Part shown: positions 6,392 through 10,087 of the stretch, in pieces
Layout of the letters: the number at the start of each line of letters is the position of its first letter
Position numbering within the stretch: the stretch's first letter is position 1
From: CAZMVU01 sp964569295
GTDB taxonomy: Bacteria; Hydrogenedentota; Hydrogenedentia; Hydrogenedentales; JAGMZX01
Direction: 5' to 3'
Assembly (NCBI GenBank): GCA_964569295.1
Contig: CAZMVU010000185.1
Location: 1 to 10,087 of the forward strand
Length of the DNA: 10,087 nt
Notes under the pieces: generated by a model
Told to the model about the DNA's origin: nothing
What the model saw: only the letters and a program-made list of their open reading frames with translations
Database searches by the model: none
Translations under genes and position numbers: made by a program

Positions 6392-7473
6392 TGCGGCATC
6401 CAATAATGCTCTACTTCATTAGTGGGCTCATAGCCTTCATGACGACGCTGGTGCTGGTGCCGGCGTTTCGCTGGCTGGCGCGCAAACTCGATGTCGTGGA
6501 TCGCCCGGACGACGTGCGCAAGGTGCACCGCCGGGCGATCCCCTACCTGGGCGGGCTGCCGTTCTACGTGGGCTTTCTCGCGGTGCTGGTGTATGTCGAA
6601 GTTTTTTTTCCACAACACAGCGACGCCTCGTTCTTCCCGATGGCACTCGTGGGGACGGCGCTGGTGCTAATCGGCATCTACGACGACTTGTGCGACATGG
6701 CAAGTTCGACAAAACTCGTGTTCGAGGTGGCGTTGTTTGTCGTGTTGTATTTCTATGGCGGTTTCCGTGCCACGGAGATTGCCCATCCTTTTGGCGGCAC
6801 CATCGAGATTGGCTGGCTCGCACTGATCATCTCGCCGTTGTGGATAGCCGGCGTGGTGAATGCGGTCAACTTCTCCGACGGCCTTGATGGCCTCGCGGCG
6901 GGGTTGGTGTTCGTGTGTGCGGCGTCCATCTTCGCCATCGCCTACAGCCGCGGCCAAGTGCTGTCGTGTATCATGATGGCGTACCTCATGGGGTGCACGC
7001 TGGCCTTCCTGCGCTACAACTTCAACCCGGCGTCGGTTTTCATGGGCGATGCGGGGGCGCTGTTTCTCGGGTTCATACTCGGCGCCTCGACGCTGATCGA
7101 GAAGCAAAAGGGCGTGGCCGTGGTGGCGCTGGCGGTGCCTATGGTGGTGCTGGCGGTGCCGATCCTCGACACGGTCCTCAGCTTCTACCGCCGGCTCATG
7201 CGCGCGCGGCAAGGGGCATTCTTCCGCCCCGACCGCAACCACCTGCACCACCGGCTGCTCGACCTCGGCCTCAGCCAGCGCCAGGTCGTGCTCTCGCTCT
7301 ATTATCTGTCGGCGTGCATGGGGCTTATGGCGTTCATTTTGTCCGGCGTGCCCGGCGCCTACGGCTTCCTGATCATCGTTTTGGCGGCCATGGCCATCGG
7401 CTTTGGCGTGGTTGTGCTGCGTTTCGTGGAGAGCTTCGCTCGGGGCGGCGAACACGACCGGACGCGCTCGTGA
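6388..7473 (+). CDS. WecA/TagO-type undecaprenyl-phosphate sugar-1-phosphate transferase
   Basis: 361 residues, multi-spanning integral membrane protein of the polyprenyl-phosphate HexNAc-1-phosphate transferase family (WecA, TagO, MraY). It should transfer a sugar 1-phosphate, usually GlcNAc-1-P, from its UDP form to undecaprenyl phosphate and so prime the repeat unit. Family motifs appear in order: RKVHRRAIPYLGGLP (44-58), the Mg2+-related IYDD with D99-D100, NAVNFSDGLDGLAAG (158-172), NPASVFMGDAGALFLGF (213-229) with D221, and the cytoplasmic RNHLHHRL loop (283-290). All key acidic and His residues are present. ATG 6388 has GGGAG seven bases upstream and overlaps the TGA of the ILEI gene; a second ATG follows at 6391. 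The length is typical of the family. The exact sugar cannot be deduced. Confidence 0.93.
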   Translation: MMRHPIMLYFISGLIAFMTTLVLVPAFRWLARKLDVVDRPDDVRKVHRRAIPYLGGLPFYVGFLAVLVYVEVFFPQHSDASFFPMALVGTALVLIGIYDDLCDMASSTKLVFEVALFVVLYFYGGFRATEIAHPFGGTIEIGWLALIISPLWIAGVVNAVNFSDGLDGLAAGLVFVCAASIFAIAYSRGQVLSCIMMAYLMGCTLAFLRYNFNPASVFMGDAGALFLGFILGASTLIEKQKGVAVVALAVPMVVLAVPILDTVLSFYRRLMRARQGAFFRPDRNHLHHRLLDLGLSQRQVVLSLYYLSACMGLMAFILSGVPGAYGFLIIVLAAMAIGFGVVVLRFVESFARGGEHDRTRS

Positions 7474-7573
7474 GGAGTCAGATATTGTTCACGTGCGGCA
7501 TACGACCTGCCACCTTTGGTTTTCGGGTGATCTTCCGCAGAATGGGGACAAAACGCAGCGAGTCCGCGAGCGC

Positions 7574-7588
7574 GTGGGCTTTACCCAT
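7574..7588. repeat. Weak hairpin before the second GT4 gene
   Basis: GTGGG (7574-7578) and CCCAT (7584-7588) can pair (one G-U) around CTTTA, followed by TCTTTAT. It lies about 20 bases before the ATG at 7610, in the 136-base gap. It could be a weak terminator or mask the ribosome site. Farther upstream, TGCGG and CCGCA arms bracket CACC and GGTG arms within 7474-7560, another possible structure. None is strong. Confidence 0.2.
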
Positions 7589-7609
7589 TCTTTATGCAAT
7601 GGTATCCCT

Positions 7610-8713
7610 ATGAGCAGCGGCGGCAAGACGAAGGTGGTGCTCTTCGGCAACGAGACCGAGCGTATCGCGGCGATCCGTTACCGGGTGATCACTTTCGCGC
7701 ACATGCTCGAGGAAGAAGGCGGCTACGAGTGCCGCATCTGCCTGCCGGCGGCAAACCGCCTGTGGCAACGCCTCTACGAAAACAAGGGCAAGCTGTCGAA
7801 GCTGCTCTACTTTGTCATCGTGTTGCTGAACCGCATCGCCCAGTTGCGCCATGTCATCGGCGCGGACGTGGTGTTCTTCCGGGGTCCGCTGTTGCCCTAT
7901 GGCCCGCCGGTGCTCGAGCGGCTCATCCACCGGCTCAACGGACGCATGGTGTACGACATCGACGACGCAGTGTGGGTGCCGCCGGCGTATGTCGAGAGTA
8001 TCTTCGAGCGGTTCATGGACCACCACTGGATTTGGAAAATGTGCGGCATGTGCGTGCACGGCGTCGTGGGCAACACCTACCTCGCCGAACAGGTAGGGCC
8101 GAAGGGGCCGCCCGTTACCGTCATTCCCACGTGCGTGGATATGCACCGCCACACCCAGAAGCACTACCCGCCGCCGGCGGACCGTCCGGTGGTACTCGGC
8201 TGGACCGGGCTGCACTCGAACCTTGGCTACTTCGAGATCATCGCGGATGTGCTGCAACAGCTTGCGCGCGAACACGACATCGTGCTGTACATCGCCACGG
8301 GCAAGCCGTTCACACTCGCGGGCGTGCGGGTCGCGAACCACCATTGGCGCATCGCGGATGAAATCCGCTATTTGCAGGAGCCGGACATCGGGCTCATGCC
8401 GCTCGTGGACAGCCCGCGCGCCCGTGGCAAGTGCGCTTACAAGGCGATGCAGTTCATGGCCGTCGGCACGCCGTGCGTCATCTCGCCGGTGGGCATGAAC
8501 GCCGAGGTCATCCAGCAGGGGGTAACCGGCTTTCTCGCTGATTCACCGGCCGAATGGCATGAGAAGCTCACCCGGCTCATTGTGGACCCTGAATTGCGCG
8601 AACGCATGGGCCGCATGGCCCGGGAACACATGATGGAGCAGTATTCGCATGAGGCCAACTACCCCAAGTTCAAGGCGATGGTCGACACCGTGGCCGGGAT
8701 GCGCAAACCATGA
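7610..8713 (+). CDS. GT4-type glycosyltransferase
   Basis: 367 residues, GT-B fold, family 4-like. The N-terminal domain begins KVVLFGNETERIAAIRYRV (8-26) and contains MVYDIDDAVW (113-122). The linker VIPTCVD (171-177) and GWTGLHSNLGYF (197-208) mark entry to the C-terminal nucleotide-sugar domain. KCAYKAMQFMAVGTPCVISP (274-293), GMNAEVI and GVTGFLA correspond to the donor-binding region of enzymes with the KxxQYMAxGxPVVxSPVGxN pattern. The typical first Glu of EX7E is not apparent, as is common in this subgroup. ATG 7610 is chosen because upstream in-frame sequence is not protein-like; no good Shine-Dalgarno precedes it, so translation may be weak or coupled. It probably adds a later sugar of the repeat unit; donor and linkage are unknown. 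The stop overlaps the start of the next gene (ATGA). Confidence 0.88.
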   Translation: MSSGGKTKVVLFGNETERIAAIRYRVITFAHMLEEEGGYECRICLPAANRLWQRLYENKGKLSKLLYFVIVLLNRIAQLRHVIGADVVFFRGPLLPYGPPVLERLIHRLNGRMVYDIDDAVWVPPAYVESIFERFMDHHWIWKMCGMCVHGVVGNTYLAEQVGPKGPPVTVIPTCVDMHRHTQKHYPPPADRPVVLGWTGLHSNLGYFEIIADVLQQLAREHDIVLYIATGKPFTLAGVRVANHHWRIADEIRYLQEPDIGLMPLVDSPRARGKCAYKAMQFMAVGTPCVISPVGMNAEVIQQGVTGFLADSPAEWHEKLTRLIVDPELRERMGRMAREHMMEQYSHEANYPKFKAMVDTVAGMRKP

Positions 8714-10020
8714 CAGATGTTGACGCCACCGGCTTGCCGCCGAAAACGATACCCGATTTCGTGAAGTCGCCGCGCGGCATGGAACCGCAGAACCAGCCCG
8801 ATGTGGCCGTGGCGCAGGACTGGATGCATGACCTCGACGCCTATGTGCGCAAGACGGGGCTCGCAGGCTATGACCCCTTCGACGTGAAGCAACACCCGCT
8901 TATCCGCAAGGCGCAACCCTACGCACCCTTGCGCAAACTCACGAGCGGCCTGTGCGACCTCATGCCGCACCTCACGCGGCGTGCGCTCGGCGTGGCGCAA
9001 ACCGAAAACCCGAAGGCGCACGCGCTCATGGCGATCGGGCGCTTGCGCATGTTCGAGATAACGCTGGCGGAGGCCTACCTCGCGGAAGCGCGCGATCACC
9101 TCGCCTGGCTCGATACGCACCGCACGCAAGGATACACGGGCGACTGCTGGGGGTATCCGTTCCACGTGTTTGCACGCGGGGTCGACACGCCGGCCGGCAC
9201 GCCGGTGCTGGTCGTGTGCGCCATTGCGGGCGAGGCCTTGCTCGAGGCGCACCGGATCACCGGCGAGGATGCCTACGCAGATGCCGCAGCGCGTGTGGCG
9301 GCGTTCGTGTGCGAGCATATCCCGCGGCGCGCAGGCCCCGAAGGTACACACTGCTTCGGCTATACGCCCGAGGACCACCGCCGTGTTCACAATGCGAACC
9401 TGCTCGGGGCGGAGCTGCTATACCGCGTGGCGGCGGTCACGAACGACGATGCGTTACGCGAGCTGGCGGAACCGGCCCTGCACTACACCCTGCAGCACCA
9501 ACGCGATGACGGCGCCTGGCACTACGGTGTGTGGGAAGAGGGGGAGCCCTACGACCGCGGCAATCTTGCCATGATCGATCACCATCACACGGGCTTCGTG
9601 CTGCGGTCGCTCTACGGCATCCACGAGGTCACCGGCAATGACGGCACAGCGAAGGCGATGGCCCGCGGATTCTCCTACTACCGCAACGAGCTCTATGGTC
9701 CCTTCGGTATGCCGGTGAATGCGTGGGGACGCTACCCGGTCGACATCCACGCCTGCGCCGAGTCGGTGCTGTGTCCTGCCGTGCTGGCGGGCTGGCGGCG
9801 CGCCAGTCTCGATATGGCGACCCTCGGCCTGCGCTGGGCCCACTGGTACATGCGGCGGCCCAGCGACGGCGCGCCCTACTACCGCAAGCACCGGTTCTTC
9901 ACCTCGCGCATCGTGTTTCCCCGGTGGGGCGTGGCCTGGATGTACCGCGCCATGGCCGAATACCTTCATGCCATGACCAACGGCGGCGAGGTGGGGCATG
10001 TCTCCGGGAAGTCGTGGTAG
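8710..10020 (+). CDS. Alpha/alpha-toroid (six-hairpin glycosidase-like) protein of unknown reaction
   Basis: 436 residues, helix-rich with repeated helical hairpins typical of alpha/alpha toroids (glucuronyl hydrolases, epimerases, terpene cyclases). Conserved-looking blocks are GDCWGYPFHVFARG (144-157), CFGYTPEDHRRVHNANLLGA (215-234), QRDDGAWHYG (264-273), DHHHTGFVLRSL (290-301), DIHACAES (345-352) and FFTSRIVFPRWGVAWM (396-411). From memory, relatives sit in exopolysaccharide loci and are sometimes named delta-aminolevulinate dehydratase in databases; nothing here resembles that enzyme's active site. The acidic, His and Trp residues clustered in these blocks would fit a sugar-binding cavity. 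No signal peptide or membrane segment is seen, so it is probably cytoplasmic. ATG 8710 overlaps the TGA of the glycosyltransferase, which suggests a shared task on the same intermediate. A hydrolase, lyase, epimerase or non-catalytic role cannot be decided. Confidence 0.75.
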   Translation: MTDVDATGLPPKTIPDFVKSPRGMEPQNQPDVAVAQDWMHDLDAYVRKTGLAGYDPFDVKQHPLIRKAQPYAPLRKLTSGLCDLMPHLTRRALGVAQTENPKAHALMAIGRLRMFEITLAEAYLAEARDHLAWLDTHRTQGYTGDCWGYPFHVFARGVDTPAGTPVLVVCAIAGEALLEAHRITGEDAYADAAARVAAFVCEHIPRRAGPEGTHCFGYTPEDHRRVHNANLLGAELLYRVAAVTNDDALRELAEPALHYTLQHQRDDGAWHYGVWEEGEPYDRGNLAMIDHHHTGFVLRSLYGIHEVTGNDGTAKAMARGFSYYRNELYGPFGMPVNAWGRYPVDIHACAESVLCPAVLAGWRRASLDMATLGLRWAHWYMRRPSDGAPYYRKHRFFTSRIVFPRWGVAWMYRAMAEYLHAMTNGGEVGHVSGKSW

Positions 10021-10087
10021 AGCCCTCTGATTCCTGAGCTATCCCCAGTTTGGTGCGTAATCCAATGTGGCCAGGTGGCGTAAGGCA

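Noticed and set aside
7403..7609. Second GT4 protein starting at 7403 inside the WecA-type gene
   Set aside because: The extra 69 residues are not protein-like and overlap 71 bases of a well-supported gene; ATG 7610 gives a normal GT4 N-terminus.
8710..10020. Delta-aminolevulinic acid dehydratase
   Set aside because: Some relatives carry this name, but the protein is a helical toroid and has none of the TIM-barrel Schiff-base lysine motifs of that enzyme.

Overview
This is a GC-rich bacterial window. All seven protein genes I can support lie on the + strand and together look like part of a cell-surface polysaccharide (exopolysaccharide or capsule) locus. Nothing identifies the species. The combination of a PL10-type lyase, an ILEI/FAM3-like domain protein and heparinase-like proteins would fit an environmental Gram-negative lineage such as Hydrogenedentota or the PVC group, but this taxon guess is weak. 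I saw no tRNA, rRNA, CRISPR array or mobile element.

Layout. (1) 188-1642: an exported PL10-type (pectate-lyase-like) alpha/alpha-barrel protein, preceded by 187 bases with a short hairpin. (2) 1643-1964: a 322-base gap with a hairpin after the lyase stop, a good sigma70-type promoter (TTGACT, 17 bp, TATCAT) and a predicted structured leader. (3) 1965-3194: a WbuB/WcaI-like GT4 glycosyltransferase. (4) 3196-5124: a heparinase II/III-family protein, one base after the previous stop, with its TTG start inside an inverted repeat. (5) 5125-5329: a 205-base gap holding an inverted repeat and a probable intrinsic terminator. (6) 5330-6391: a membrane-anchored protein with a C-terminal ILEI (FAM3/PANDER-like) domain. 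(7) 6388-7473: a WecA/TagO-type polyprenyl-phosphate sugar-1-phosphate transferase, overlapping the ILEI gene by ATGA. (8) 7474-7609: a 136-base gap. (9) 7610-8713: a second GT4 glycosyltransferase. (10) 8710-10020: an alpha/alpha-toroid protein of unknown reaction, again overlapping by ATGA. The last 67 bases hold nothing recognisable.

How the genes could work together (inference). The WecA-type enzyme would load the first sugar phosphate onto undecaprenyl phosphate at the inner membrane. The two GT4 enzymes would extend the repeat unit on the cytoplasmic face. The heparinase-like and toroid proteins could modify or trim the polymer or its precursors. The exported PL10-type protein could cut polymer outside the cytoplasm, and the ILEI protein might bind glycan at the membrane. 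No flippase, polymerase, copolymerase or outer-membrane export protein is present, so the locus probably continues beyond the window. The most interesting points are the ILEI-domain protein, the co-occurrence of three different alpha/alpha-barrel carbohydrate-active folds in one locus, and the structured leader behind a strong promoter.
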